22,852 bases of DNA. Source: an uncultured Collinsella sp. (GTDB lineage Bacteria; Actinomycetota; Coriobacteriia; Coriobacteriales; Coriobacteriaceae). This document shows, piece by piece, positions 1 to 7,325 of the stretch. The translations under genes were made by a program, and so were the position numbers. The stretch lies in NCBI GenBank assembly GCA_900752545.1, contig CAADVS010000075.1, positions 1 through 22,852 on the forward strand. The letters run 5' to 3'. The stretch's first letter is position 1, and every line of letters starts with the position of its first letter. The notes under the pieces are model-generated. The model saw only the letters and a program-made list of their open reading frames with translations, did no database searches and was not told the origin of the DNA.

Positions 1-2432
1 CCGGCTTGAGCCGCCTCGACGGCGCGACGGACGCGAGCGACGGCACGGGCGATCTCATCGGCCTCGAGCAGGGTTCCGTCGACCATAAGACGGCGCACGC
101 CGGCATCGAGTAACTGTGGAACCTGAGGCGTGAGGTCGATGGGGTAGGCGTCGTACAAGCGTGAGCGGCCGTGGATGTCGGTACGCACCGGCATGACCTT
201 GCCGTCGATATTCTTGAGCGACAGCTTGCGGGCGCGCAGGCGGCAGTTGGCACAATCGTGGATGCAGCCATTGGCTACCTGCAGGATGCAGTGCTCGCTC
301 GTCATGACGCGCGGGCGGCCAAAGACGGTGATGCCTAGAGCCGCGGGCGCGGCGGCGCCGAGCGAGACAATCTCGTCGAGCGTGATTTCGGGCGAGAGCC
401 AAAACGCACCGGCTCCGCGCTCGGCAAGCGCCTCCATGCAGGGCGTGTTGTGCACCGGCAGGCAAGAGCGAATCTCGGCCGTGGCGCCAACCTGGGCGGC
501 CAGGGCAAGCTCAGAGATGTTGCCAATAGCGACCGTGGCGCCGGCAACAACCCACGGGTCAACGCGTGTGTGGTCAACGGCACGGCAGATCTCGTCGAGT
601 ACGGGCACGATACCCTGCTCAAATGCATCGGCGGGGGAGAGCTCGGCCGCATCGAGCGCGTCGGTGGTCATGTAGATGCGCGTTGCACCCTCCGCGCGAG
701 CGGCCTCGGCGGTCTCGAGCGAGGTGACGGTGGCGCAGATCTGCGGCTCATCGCGGTAGTGCTCGGGTGCGGGGCGGGAATCACTGGTTGCAATCGCTGG
801 CAGCTCGAGCGTTTTCGCGCGCTCCTCGTACGGCGCCAGAATGGCCTCCTCCAATGCTTTACAGGCGGCGGCGCGCACCTTGTGCACGGCGGAGAAGCTC
901 ATGCCGCAGTCCTCATCGAGTGCCACATCAAAGCTCGCTGCCTCAAAGGGCGAGGAGCCCATGCGGCCCACATGCTCGACCAGATCGGATGCCTCGACCG
1001 CACGGGTCTTGGCGGCCTCGACGGTGAAGCCCGTGGCGGTGGCGGTGAGCGCGGGGTTGTCACAGCAGGTGAGTGTGACAGCAAACGGCTCGCCCAGGCG
1101 TGCCACGACGGACACGTCAACAGCTCGGCGACGCAGTACGTCGCGCTTGAGCGCGGCGCCGGCGGCGTCGATGGCACACTGACTGCGAATCACGCGGACG
1201 CGGCAGCCCTCGGGCATGCTGCGGGGCACGCGGCACTCGATGATGTCGCCGGCAGCGGCATCCTCGGCAGCGATGGTGGTCAGGAACTGGTCAAACTCAT
1301 CGTCGTGACGAAGCTCCAGCAGGTCGCCCTTGCCCACGGGCTCAAACAACTCAATGCGGGCGATGGCGGCGCGGCGACGACGGTCGTCGGGTTTGAGCCC
1401 GCGCACGTCGCGGTTGGCCAGACGGCTGCCCAGCACCGTGCCCACAATCTGGCCGCGGTTGTTGGAGCGCTCGTAACTCATCATCTCGTCGCCCGAGGTG
1501 CCGTCCTGATAGGCGTGCGTAAAGTCGCGGTTAAAACAGCGCTTGAGCTGTCGCTGACGGGCTGCATCCTCATCCTTGGAGGTCGAAACATCGGCCAGCA
1601 TGTCATCAATCTGATGACGATACACGTCGACGATGGAGTACACGTAATCGGGGGCCTTCATGCGGCCCTCGAGCTTGAGCGATGCGGCGCCGGCGTCATA
1701 CAGACGGCGAACAAGCTGCGACGTGTTGGTGTCGCGCGGGCATAGCGCACGCTCGCGACCGGCAGGGGAGAGCGAGCGGCCGTTCTCGTCGATCAGCTCG
1801 TAGGGCAGGCGGCAGGGTTGGGCGCACATGCCGCGGTTGGCCGAGCGGCCCGCCATGGCAAAGCTCGAGAGCAGGCACAGGCCCGAGTAGCAAAAGCAGA
1901 TGGCACCGTGGCTAAAGACCTCGAGGTCCACATCGGGTGCGGCGTCGTGGATGGCGGCGATCTCGTCAATGGAGAGCTCGCGAGACAAGGTCACTCGGTC
2001 GGCGCCCTGCTCATGGCACCAAAGGGTTCCGCGGTCATCATGGATGTTTGCTTGGGTTGAGATGTGCGTCTCGATGCCGGGCATCGTGCGCTTGACCTCA
2101 AAGAACAGACCCCAGTCCTGGATAATGAAGGCGTCGGCGCCCAGCGTGGAGCAGCGATGGATGAGTTGCAGCGCATCGTCCATCTCGGACTGCTTGATGA
2201 CGATGTTGACAGTGACGTAGACGCGCGACCCGGCTAGATGTGCGGCGCGGCAGGCTTGCTCAAAGGCCTCGTCGGTAAAGTTGGTGGCCTTGCGGCGGGC
2301 GTTGAAGCTGCCCATGCCGCAGTAGATGGCATCAGCGCCAGCGGCGAGTGCGGCGGCAAAGGGCTCGGGTCCTCCGGCGGGCGCTAAAAGCTCGGGTCTG
2401 CGGTTGGTGGTTCGACTGGCGGTTGCGGTCAT
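1..2432 (-). CDS. Peptidase U32 family protein (collagenase-like / RlhA-like), partial
   Basis: My reverse-strand translation is open from ATG at 2432 to the window edge (about 810 codons), so the C-terminus is missing. It begins MTATASRTTNRRPELLAPAG; ELLAPAG is the usual U32 N-terminal motif. The U32 signature lies at about residues 171-190 (E-V-F-S-H-G-A-I-C-F-C, then SGLC). A further motif, NRGMCAQPCRLPYEL, supplies cysteines expected for an Fe-S site. The long region after the catalytic half fits the larger U32 members with a DUF3656-type insert, such as E. coli RlhA, which takes part in 23S rRNA C2501 hydroxylation. Near the left edge a second cysteine cluster (CILQVANGCIHDCANCR) is visible. 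The start has an AAGG-type RBS at the expected distance. It is divergent from ridA. Whether it acts on RNA or protein cannot be told from sequence; family assignment is firm. Confidence 0.85.
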   Translation of the reverse strand, partial: MTATASRTTNRRPELLAPAGGPEPFAAALAAGADAIYCGMGSFNARRKATNFTDEAFEQACRAAHLAGSRVYVTVNIVIKQSEMDDALQLIHRCSTLGADAFIIQDWGLFFEVKRTMPGIETHISTQANIHDDRGTLWCHEQGADRVTLSRELSIDEIAAIHDAAPDVDLEVFSHGAICFCYSGLCLLSSFAMAGRSANRGMCAQPCRLPYELIDENGRSLSPAGRERALCPRDTNTSQLVRRLYDAGAASLKLEGRMKAPDYVYSIVDVYRHQIDDMLADVSTSKDEDAARQRQLKRCFNRDFTHAYQDGTSGDEMMSYERSNNRGQIVGTVLGSRLANRDVRGLKPDDRRRRAAIARIELFEPVGKGDLLELRHDDEFDQFLTTIAAEDAAAGDIIECRVPRSMPEGCRVRVIRSQCAIDAAGAALKRDVLRRRAVDVSVVARLGEPFAVTLTCCDNPALTATATGFTVEAAKTRAVEASDLVEHVGRMGSSPFEAASFDVALDEDCGMSFSAVHKVRAAACKALEEAILAPYEERAKTLELPAIATSDSRPAPEHYRDEPQICATVTSLETAEAARAEGATRIYMTTDALDAAELSPADAFEQGIVPVLDEICRAVDHTRVDPWVVAGATVAIGNISELALAAQVGATAEIRSCLPVHNTPCMEALAERGAGAFWLSPEITLDEIVSLGAAAPAALGITVFGRPRVMTSEHCILQVANGCIHDCANCRLRARKLSLKNIDGKVMPVRTDIHGRSRLYDAYPIDLTPQVPQLLDAGVRRLMVDGTLLEADEIARAVARVRRAVEAAQA

Positions 2433-2464
2433 ATCCTGCCTTTCAAAATGCTCAGATATTCAAA

Positions 2465-2470
2465 AGTATA
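2465..2470 (-). promoter_or_regulatory. Possible -10 box for the U32 gene
   Basis: On the minus strand TATACT (5/6 to TATAAT) lies about 33 nt before the U32 start. No convincing -35 is visible 16-18 nt further upstream, so this is a weak call. The rest of the 2433-2731 gap holds the ridA promoter, a direct repeat and a hairpin, listed separately. Confidence 0.3.
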
Positions 2471-2588
2471 GTGGCGTCGCTGCGGTGGGCGACGCCCGCA
2501 GCCTAAGCAGGACAAAGTCTTCAGCGGCTTGGACTGGCTGCTCCACATGAGAACCGTTCAGCGGTTCGGGGAAACCGTTGGGCGATAA

Positions 2589-2619
2589 AATATTCTCGCA
2601 AGCTGATAATATTCTTGCA
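2589..2619 (+). repeat. Short direct repeat just upstream of the ridA promoter
   Basis: AATATTCTCGCA (2589-2600) is repeated as AATATTCTTGCA (2608-2619), 11 of 12 identical, with a 19-bp period; a GATA precedes each copy. The second copy overlaps the predicted -35 box of ridA. This could be a paired operator half-site or simply AT-rich promoter DNA. Confidence 0.4.
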
Positions 2620-2643
2620 TCAAACAGAAACCTTGAGTACTAT
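2615..2643 (+). promoter_or_regulatory. Predicted ridA promoter
   Basis: TTGCAT (2615-2620), a 17-nt spacer and TACTAT (2638-2643) give 4/6 matches in both sigma-70-type hexamers at ideal spacing. Transcription would start near 2650, at the foot of the hairpin at 2652-2699. Confidence 0.5.
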
Positions 2644-2651
2644 CCCAATCA

Positions 2652-2699
2652 AGCGCGGTGTTCAGACCGAACTGTGCCTCCCGGTGCGAACACCGCGCT
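2652..2699 (+). promoter_or_regulatory. 5' UTR hairpin of ridA
   Basis: A perfect 12-bp inverted repeat has arms AGCGCGGTGTTC (2652-2663) and GAACACCGCGCT (2688-2699). Inside it ACCG (2666-2669) can pair with CGGT (2682-2685). It lies between the predicted start site and the ribosome binding site (AGGAG, 2721-2725). There is no following U-run, so it does not look like an intrinsic terminator. It may stabilise the mRNA 5' end or serve as a regulatory leader. Confidence 0.55.
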
Positions 2700-2731
2700 C
2701 ACGCTCTCTATCTGATTGTAAGGAGAAAAAC

Positions 2732-3109
2732 ATGAGCAAGACCGTCGTGTCTTCCGATAACGCACCCGCGGCCATCGGCCCGTATTCCCCCGGTATCCAG
2801 GCCGGCAACATGGTGTTCCTGTCCGGCCAGCTGGGCATCGATCCCGCGACCGGCAAGATGCCCGAGGGCGTCGAGGCCCAGGCCAAGCAGTCCCTCGCCA
2901 ACGTCGAGGCCCTGCTGACCGCTGCCGGCGCCACCTTTGCCGATGTCGTCAAGACCACGGTCTACCTGGCCGACATCGCCGACTTCGCCGCCGTGAACGA
3001 GATCTACGCCTCCAAGTTCGAGGCCCCGTTCCCCGCGCGCAGCGCTTTCCAGGTTGCCGCCCTTCCGGCTGGCGGTCTGGTCGAGATCGAGGTCGTCGCC
3101 GCTCTCTAA
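2732..3109 (+). CDS. ridA: RidA family enamine/imine deaminase
   Basis: A 125-aa protein of the YjgF/YER057c/UK114 family, which hydrolyses reactive enamine/imine intermediates such as 2-aminoacrylate, normally as a cytosolic trimer. Family landmarks are GPYSPG (16-21), SGQLG (31-35), the PARSAFQVAALP segment with the substrate-binding Arg103, and VEIEVVA with Glu120. Length is typical. I chose ATG 2732 because AGGAG sits 6 nt upstream; a longer in-frame ORF from 2615 would begin inside the promoter and has no RBS. It is monocistronic, with its own promoter and terminator. The nearby purine genes make a role in removing imines from purine or diaminopropionate breakdown plausible, but that is inference. 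Confidence 0.93.
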   Translation: MSKTVVSSDNAPAAIGPYSPGIQAGNMVFLSGQLGIDPATGKMPEGVEAQAKQSLANVEALLTAAGATFADVVKTTVYLADIADFAAVNEIYASKFEAPFPARSAFQVAALPAGGLVEIEVVAAL

Positions 3110-3139
3110 GGCGTTGGCCACAACTAAACATGACATGCA

Positions 3140-3177
3140 AAAAGACCCTGCAGCGCGTGCGAGCTGCAGGGTCTTTT
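3140..3177. terminator. Bidirectional intrinsic terminator between ridA and the regulator
   Basis: Perfect 15-bp arms AAAAGACCCTGCAGC (3140-3154) and GCTGCAGGGTCTTTT (3163-3177) enclose an 8-nt loop. The arms supply a T-run on both strands. It lies 30 nt after ridA and 44 nt after the end of the convergent regulator gene, so it can serve both. Confidence 0.9.
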
Positions 3178-3221
3178 GTCAAGTGACGGATCGCTTGTGG
3201 AGCCGCGCTTCATTTTGCTCG

Positions 3222-3878
3222 TTAGCCTTCCTTGCGGACTTTTTGCAGGTAGCGGTAGACGCTGGGCTCTGAGATGCCCAGCGCGGCGGCGGCGCAGGCC
3301 ACGGCGCCCTTGAGCATGAACACCCCGTTACCGTTGAGGTGGCGAATGACGTCCACGCGGTCGCTCTGACCAAGCGACGCCACATCCAGCCCGCGCGTGC
3401 TCAGCAACTCGGTAATGCTGCGGTCGATGAGCTCCTGTGTGGACTCCGAAAGGCTTTCGACCTCGATAGGGGCGGGCTCCGTGCGCGTCGGCGCCGCGTC
3501 GAAGCACGCCATGAGCTGCTGCGCCATGGCGTTGATGGAGCGCACGGTCGAGAGGTCGGTGTTGACGCAGAGCATACCGACGATCTCGTCATTCTCGCGG
3601 ATAAAGTACGTCGCTGACTCCAACGTCTTGCCGCCGGCACCGCGCCCCTCGTAGCCCGTAATAAACGGCAGGTCGCGATACTTGGCGTCGTGCATGATCT
3701 TGAGTGCCAGATCGGTGGCGGGGCCGCCGACCTTGCGGCCGCTCACGATGCCGTTGCGAATATCGACGATGGCGTGGTCGGGATCCGAGAAATCGTGCAG
3801 CACGATTTCGCTGTTTTTGCCGAGTATCTGCTCCAGAAAATCGACCATCGGCAGAAAGCGACGTACGGTCTCGTTCAC
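3222..3878 (-). CDS. YheO/DauR-type transcriptional regulator (PAS-like + HTH)
   Basis: A 218-aa DNA-binding protein. The N-terminal two thirds matches the YheO-like PAS domain (IVLHDFSDPDHAIVDIRNG near residues 25-43; later ESATYFIRENDEIVGMLCVN). The C-terminal ~45 residues form an HTH of the DauR/HTH_22 type (VIRHLNGNGVFMLKGAV, then LGISEPSVYRYLQKVRK). I place the start at GTG 3876-3878 because AAAGGAG precedes it by 6 nt and NETVRRFLPMVDFLEQI is the usual family N-terminus. The ORF extends upstream to 4019 without a matching RBS. It is divergent from the permease, so local control of the purine block is likely. The inducer is unknown; a purine is a reasonable guess only. Confidence 0.87.
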   Translation of the reverse strand: MNETVRRFLPMVDFLEQILGKNSEIVLHDFSDPDHAIVDIRNGIVSGRKVGGPATDLALKIMHDAKYRDLPFITGYEGRGAGGKTLESATYFIRENDEIVGMLCVNTDLSTVRSINAMAQQLMACFDAAPTRTEPAPIEVESLSESTQELIDRSITELLSTRGLDVASLGQSDRVDVIRHLNGNGVFMLKGAVACAAAALGISEPSVYRYLQKVRKEG

Positions 3879-4230
3879 GGGCAACTCCTTTGGGTGAAAT
3901 CGGAAATGTTCATAACAATTTTTTCTCATGGTAACACGCTGCCCATCATCTCGTATATCCGCAGGTACATTGCGTAATGCAGACGAACGGTAGGAATTTA
4001 GCGGTAAACGGTTGACCAAAAGAAATGTTAGATGTTATTTTGACCAGACACTTTCCTGACCTGCGGAAATGCGTAATTTCAGCTGAAGAATAGTCTGATA
4101 ACAAAAAACTATTATTGAGAATGAGAATCATCTATAATACGAAATGCAATGAAGGCACAACCTCAACCCCGCACTGCGTCACAATAGAGCGTCAGATGCG
4201 AAAACAACTACTTCGAGGATTGGTGGTCAA
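3879..4230 (+). promoter_or_regulatory. Divergent control region of the purine block
   Basis: This 352-bp gap is the most AT-rich non-coding stretch of the left half and has no gene. A perfect -10 TATAAT lies at 4133-4138 with no good -35 (CTATTA at 18-nt spacing), which suggests activator dependence. Overlapping it, TGAGAATGAGAATCA (4116-4130) matches a Fur-type 7-1-7 box at 11 of 14 positions, and ATTAT/ATAAT flanks extend the dyad to 4111-4138. TTCAGCTGAA (4078-4087) is a perfect 10-bp palindrome. TTGACCA occurs at 4012-4018 and 4040-4046. The implied leader is about 85 nt; I do not recognise a known purine riboswitch in it. Confidence 0.5.
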
Positions 4231-5625
4231 ATGACCCAGGAGACGGTTACGAACGGCACTGAAGCCCTGTTCACTCGCGAAGGCATGCCTCCCGTTAAGG
4301 AAATGATCCCGTGTGCCCTTCAGCATGTACTGGCATCGTTTGCCGGCATCATTACCCCGGCGGTCATCATGGCCGGCGTCTACGGCTTTAATAGCCAGCA
4401 GAGCACCGACATCATTCAGGTTGCGCTCATTCTTTCGGCAATCGACACGGCCCTTCAGGCCTTCGCTCCCTTCCGTCGCATCGGCGGCGGCCTGCCCATC
4501 GTCATGGGCGTTTCGTTCGCGTTCCTGCCGGCCCTTCAGGCCATGGGCGCCTCGGGCTTTAGCTTTGGCGCACTGCTGGGCGGCGAGATCGTCGGCGGCG
4601 CCGTCGCGGTCCTCTTTGGTCTGGCCTACAGCAAGATCAAGTGGCTGTTCCCGCCCGTCGTGACCGGTACGGTCATCTTCTCCATCGGCGTTTCGCTGTA
4701 TCCCACGGCCGTCAAGTATATGGCCGGCGGTATGGGTACGCCGCTGTGGGGCACCCCGCAGGCCTGGTGCGTCGCTCTTATCACCTTCGCCGTGGTCTTT
4801 GCGCTCGCCAACTTTGGCAAGGGCACGCTCAAGCTGGGATCCGTGTTCTTTGGCATGATCGTTGGCATGATCGTCTCCATCCCCTTTGGCATGATCGACT
4901 TCTCCAGCGTCGCCACCGCTCAGGTCTTCGCCCTTCCCAAGCTCATGCCCTACGCGCTCGAGTTTGATCCCGAGGTCTGCATTACCCTCGCCGTCGTGTT
5001 CCCCATGGTCGCCATCCAGGTTATCGGTGACGTCTCCGCCGCCTGCCTGGGCTCCATCGACCGTATGCCCACCGAGCGCGAGCTCTCCGGCGCTATCGTG
5101 TCCCAGGGTCTCACCTCTATGGTCGGCGGCCTGCTGGGCGGTCTTCCCACCAGCGCCCTTGGCCAGAACGTGGGCATCATCTGCTCCAACAAGGTCGTCA
5201 ACAAGTGGGTCTTTGTGATCATCGCGGCCGTCTTTGCCATCGCCGGTCTGTTCCCGCAGCTCTCTGCTGTCCTTTCCGCTATCCCGCAGCCCGTCATCGG
5301 CGGCGCGACCGTCGGCGTCTTTGGCACCATCACTATGAACGGCGTGCGCATGTTCACCCGCGAGGGCCTCACGCAGCGCACTACCACCATCGTCGGTACC
5401 TCCGTCGTCTTTGGCCTGGGTATCTGGATGGCCAGCGGTTGCCTTGCCGGCGAGGGTATGCCCGCCTGGGTGTCCACCGTCATCGGCTCCAATGCCGTAA
5501 CCCCCACTGCCATCATGGCCATTGTCCTTAACCTGATCCTTCCGCAGACGCCGGTCGTGGCTCAGCACATCGATGCTGCCAAGGATGCCGCCGTGGATCT
5601 GGTCTTGCCCGAGAGCAAGAAGTAA
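4231..5625 (+). CDS. NCS2 family purine (xanthine/urate/uracil-type) permease
   Basis: A 464-aa hydrophobic protein, an inner-membrane nucleobase:cation symporter of the NCS2 (NAT) family. Its length and alternating hydrophobic segments fit the 14-helix fold. Diagnostic pieces are QHVLASFAG (31-39, with the conserved TM1 His32), the acidic region near the Asp/Glu of TM8 (VIGDVSAACLGSIDR), and the family signature LPTSALGQNVGI followed by KVVNKW (QN at 312-313). This resembles the PbuX/XanQ/YgfU branch more than UraA, but exact substrate cannot be read from sequence. It is first in the purine block, 195 nt before ssnA, and divergent from the regulator. A GGTGG or GAGG serves as RBS. Urate or xanthine import is the likely role from context. 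Confidence 0.92.
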   Translation: MTQETVTNGTEALFTREGMPPVKEMIPCALQHVLASFAGIITPAVIMAGVYGFNSQQSTDIIQVALILSAIDTALQAFAPFRRIGGGLPIVMGVSFAFLPALQAMGASGFSFGALLGGEIVGGAVAVLFGLAYSKIKWLFPPVVTGTVIFSIGVSLYPTAVKYMAGGMGTPLWGTPQAWCVALITFAVVFALANFGKGTLKLGSVFFGMIVGMIVSIPFGMIDFSSVATAQVFALPKLMPYALEFDPEVCITLAVVFPMVAIQVIGDVSAACLGSIDRMPTERELSGAIVSQGLTSMVGGLLGGLPTSALGQNVGIICSNKVVNKWVFVIIAAVFAIAGLFPQLSAVLSAIPQPVIGGATVGVFGTITMNGVRMFTREGLTQRTTTIVGTSVVFGLGIWMASGCLAGEGMPAWVSTVIGSNAVTPTAIMAIVLNLILPQTPVVAQHIDAAKDAAVDLVLPESKK

Positions 5626-5641
5626 CCAATTCGGTGCTATT

Positions 5642-5803
5642 CGTCGGCGGGCGCATCGCCTCGTCCGCCGACGTCATGCGGCGCCAAGCCGCACTTCAAA
5701 GGGTTTGTCCCTTTGGTGAAGCGTTGACGGGAGAGGGCCCGTTTCCGGTGTAGGCCGGCGCTTCGCACTCCGCCATGTCAGAGGTGTCAAACCCCGCCTC
5801 TGA
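5642..5803 (+). ncRNA. Candidate structured RNA between permease and ssnA
   Basis: This region is filled by consecutive inverted repeats. H1: CGTCGGCGG (5642-5650) with CCGCCGACG (5665-5673). H2: TGCGGC (5677-5682) with GCCGCA (5688-5693). H3: CAAAGGG (5697-5703) with CCCTTTG (5709-5715). A possible three-way junction follows: GAAGCG (5718-5723) with CGCTTC (5759-5764), enclosing ACGGG/CCCGT (5727-5731/5738-5742) and CCGG/CCGG (5745-5748/5755-5758). H5: TCAGAGG (5778-5784) with CCTCTGA (5797-5803), ending 5 nt before the ssnA RBS. No U-run follows any stem. I recognise no known riboswitch class; GC-rich chance pairing remains possible. Confidence 0.4.
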
Positions 5804-5820
5804 TGTTGAAGGGAGCATTC

Positions 5821-7176
5821 ATGCTTCTGGTCGCTAACGGTTCCGTTTTTACCCGCAACGCTCAGACCCCGTTTATTCCAAACGGTGCGGTCGCCATTGA
5901 CGGAGATACGATCATCGAAGTGGGCCCCGAGTGCGAGCTCAAGGCCAAGTACCCGGATGCCGAGTACGTCGACGCCCAGGGCAACCTCATCATGCCCGGA
6001 CTCATCAACTGCCACACCCACATCTACTCGGGTCTGGCCCGCGGCCTTGCCATTAAGGGCTGCAACCCCACCAACTTCCTGGAGAATCTTGAGCAGCAGT
6101 GGTGGAAGATCGACGACAACCTGACGCTCGACGGCACCAAGGCCAGCGCCTATGCCACGATCCTGGACTCCATCCGCGACGGCGTCACCACGATCTTCGA
6201 TCACCACGCGAGCTTCTGCGAGATCCCGGGAAGCCTCTTTACCATTAAGGATGCAGCTCAGGAGCTGGGCATGCGTTCGTGCCTGTGCTACGAGGTCTCC
6301 GATCGCCGCGGCCAGGAAAAATGCGACCAGGCCATTGCCGAGAACGCCGAGTTTGCCCAGTGGGCCGCCAAGGAGCGTCGCGATAACGACAACCACATGA
6401 TCGCCGCCATGTTTGGCGGTCACGCCACCTTTACGCTGTCGGACGAGACCATGGACAAGATGGCCGAGGCCAACAACGGCCTGACCGGTTTCCACATCCA
6501 CGTGTGCGAGGGCATGAACGACGTGTGGGACTCCCGCCTCAACCGCGGCGGTATCAGCCCCGTCGAGCGCCTGCTGCAGCACAACCTGCTCGGTCCCGAC
6601 ACCATGCTCGGCCACTGCATCCACGTGACGCCCGCCGAGATGGATATCGTCAAGGAGTCCGGCACCTGGCTGGTCAACAACCCCGAATCCAATATGGGCA
6701 ACGCCGTGGGCTGCGCCCCCGTGCTCGAGTTCTTCCGCCGCGGCATCCCCGTGTGCATGGGCACCGACGCCTACACCCACGATATGCTCGAGAGCCTCAA
6801 GGTCTTCCTGATCATTCAGCGCCACAACGCCGCCATGCCCAACGTGGGCTGGTGCGAGGCCATGACCATGCTGTTCGAGAACAACGCCAAGATGGCCAGC
6901 AAGTACTTCGATCGCAAGCTCGGCGTGCTCGAGGCCGGCGCTGCCGCCGACGTCATCGTTATGGACTACAAGCCCTTTACGCCGCTGAGCGAGGAGAACA
7001 TCGACGGCCACATGCTCTTTGGCATGATGGGCAAAAACTGCCGCACCACCATCATCAACGGCAAGGTCCTGTACAAGGATCGCGAGTTCGTCGGTATCGA
7101 TGAGGAAAAGATCAACGCGTGGACCATGGCTGAGTCCAAGAAGCTCTGGAGCACGCTCAACGATCGCACCTACTAA
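5821..7176 (+). CDS. ssnA: SsnA-type amidohydrolase / aminohydrolase
   Basis: A 451-aa cytosolic metal-dependent hydrolase of the amidohydrolase superfamily, close to E. coli SsnA and related to guanine/chlorohydrolase-type deaminases. The barrel metal site is visible: H65-T-H67 (NCHTHIYSG), GFHIHVCEG with H225/H227, GHCIHV with H265, and GTDAYTHD with D316. DHHASFCEIPGSL and NNPESNMGNAVG are SsnA-like. I chose ATG 5821 because AAGGGAG lies 5 nt upstream; an in-frame ATG at 5803 would place that RBS inside the coding region. SsnA genes accompany ygfK and xdhD in anaerobic purine/urate clusters and in selenium-linked clusters. The precise substrate is not settled by sequence; hydrolysis of a purine-ring intermediate is the contextual expectation. 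Confidence 0.9.
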   Translation: MLLVANGSVFTRNAQTPFIPNGAVAIDGDTIIEVGPECELKAKYPDAEYVDAQGNLIMPGLINCHTHIYSGLARGLAIKGCNPTNFLENLEQQWWKIDDNLTLDGTKASAYATILDSIRDGVTTIFDHHASFCEIPGSLFTIKDAAQELGMRSCLCYEVSDRRGQEKCDQAIAENAEFAQWAAKERRDNDNHMIAAMFGGHATFTLSDETMDKMAEANNGLTGFHIHVCEGMNDVWDSRLNRGGISPVERLLQHNLLGPDTMLGHCIHVTPAEMDIVKESGTWLVNNPESNMGNAVGCAPVLEFFRRGIPVCMGTDAYTHDMLESLKVFLIIQRHNAAMPNVGWCEAMTMLFENNAKMASKYFDRKLGVLEAGAAADVIVMDYKPFTPLSEENIDGHMLFGMMGKNCRTTIINGKVLYKDREFVGIDEEKINAWTMAESKKLWSTLNDRTY

Positions 7177-7191
7177 TTCACAAGTAGATTC

Positions 7192-7306
7192 ACGCGCGCC
7201 GGATGTTTCGCCGCATCTGACGCGCGTATAGGCGGCCTCCGCGGGGTCGCCGGCGCTGTGCTAGCGCTACACCGTATTTGCGCCCGCCGCGCGGTCTCGC
7301 CGGGCG
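7192..7306 (+). ncRNA. Candidate structured RNA between ssnA and ygfK
   Basis: Four adjacent inverted repeats occupy the 149-nt gap. First: ACGCGCG (7192-7198) with CGCGCGT (7221-7227), enclosing GATG/CATC (7202-7205/7214-7217). Second: GGCGGCCTC (7231-7239) with GGGGTCGCC (7243-7251), nine pairs including two G-U. Third: GCGCT (7253-7257) with AGCGC (7263-7267). Fourth: CGCCCG (7281-7286) with CGGGCG (7301-7306), just before the ygfK RBS. The DNA is very GC-rich, so part of this pairing may be fortuitous. Confidence 0.3.
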
Positions 7307-7325
7307 TTACAGAGAGGAGCTCATT

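Noticed and set aside
450..1745. A 431-codon plus-strand ORF
   Set aside because: It lies opposite the U32 gene, whose reverse-strand frame carries the family signature; the plus-strand translation has no motifs.
2615..2731. N-terminal extension of RidA from ATG 2615
   Set aside because: It begins inside the predicted promoter, has no RBS, and would add residues absent from the family; ATG 2732 has a good AGGAG.
3879..4019. N-terminal extension of the YheO-type regulator
   Set aside because: The extended part is not family-like and lacks an RBS; GTG 3878 has AAAGGAG at ideal spacing.
4139..4230. Purine or xanthine riboswitch in the permease leader
   Set aside because: I could not find the conserved junction and loop sequences of the purine, PRPP or xanthine classes; only minor short repeats are present.
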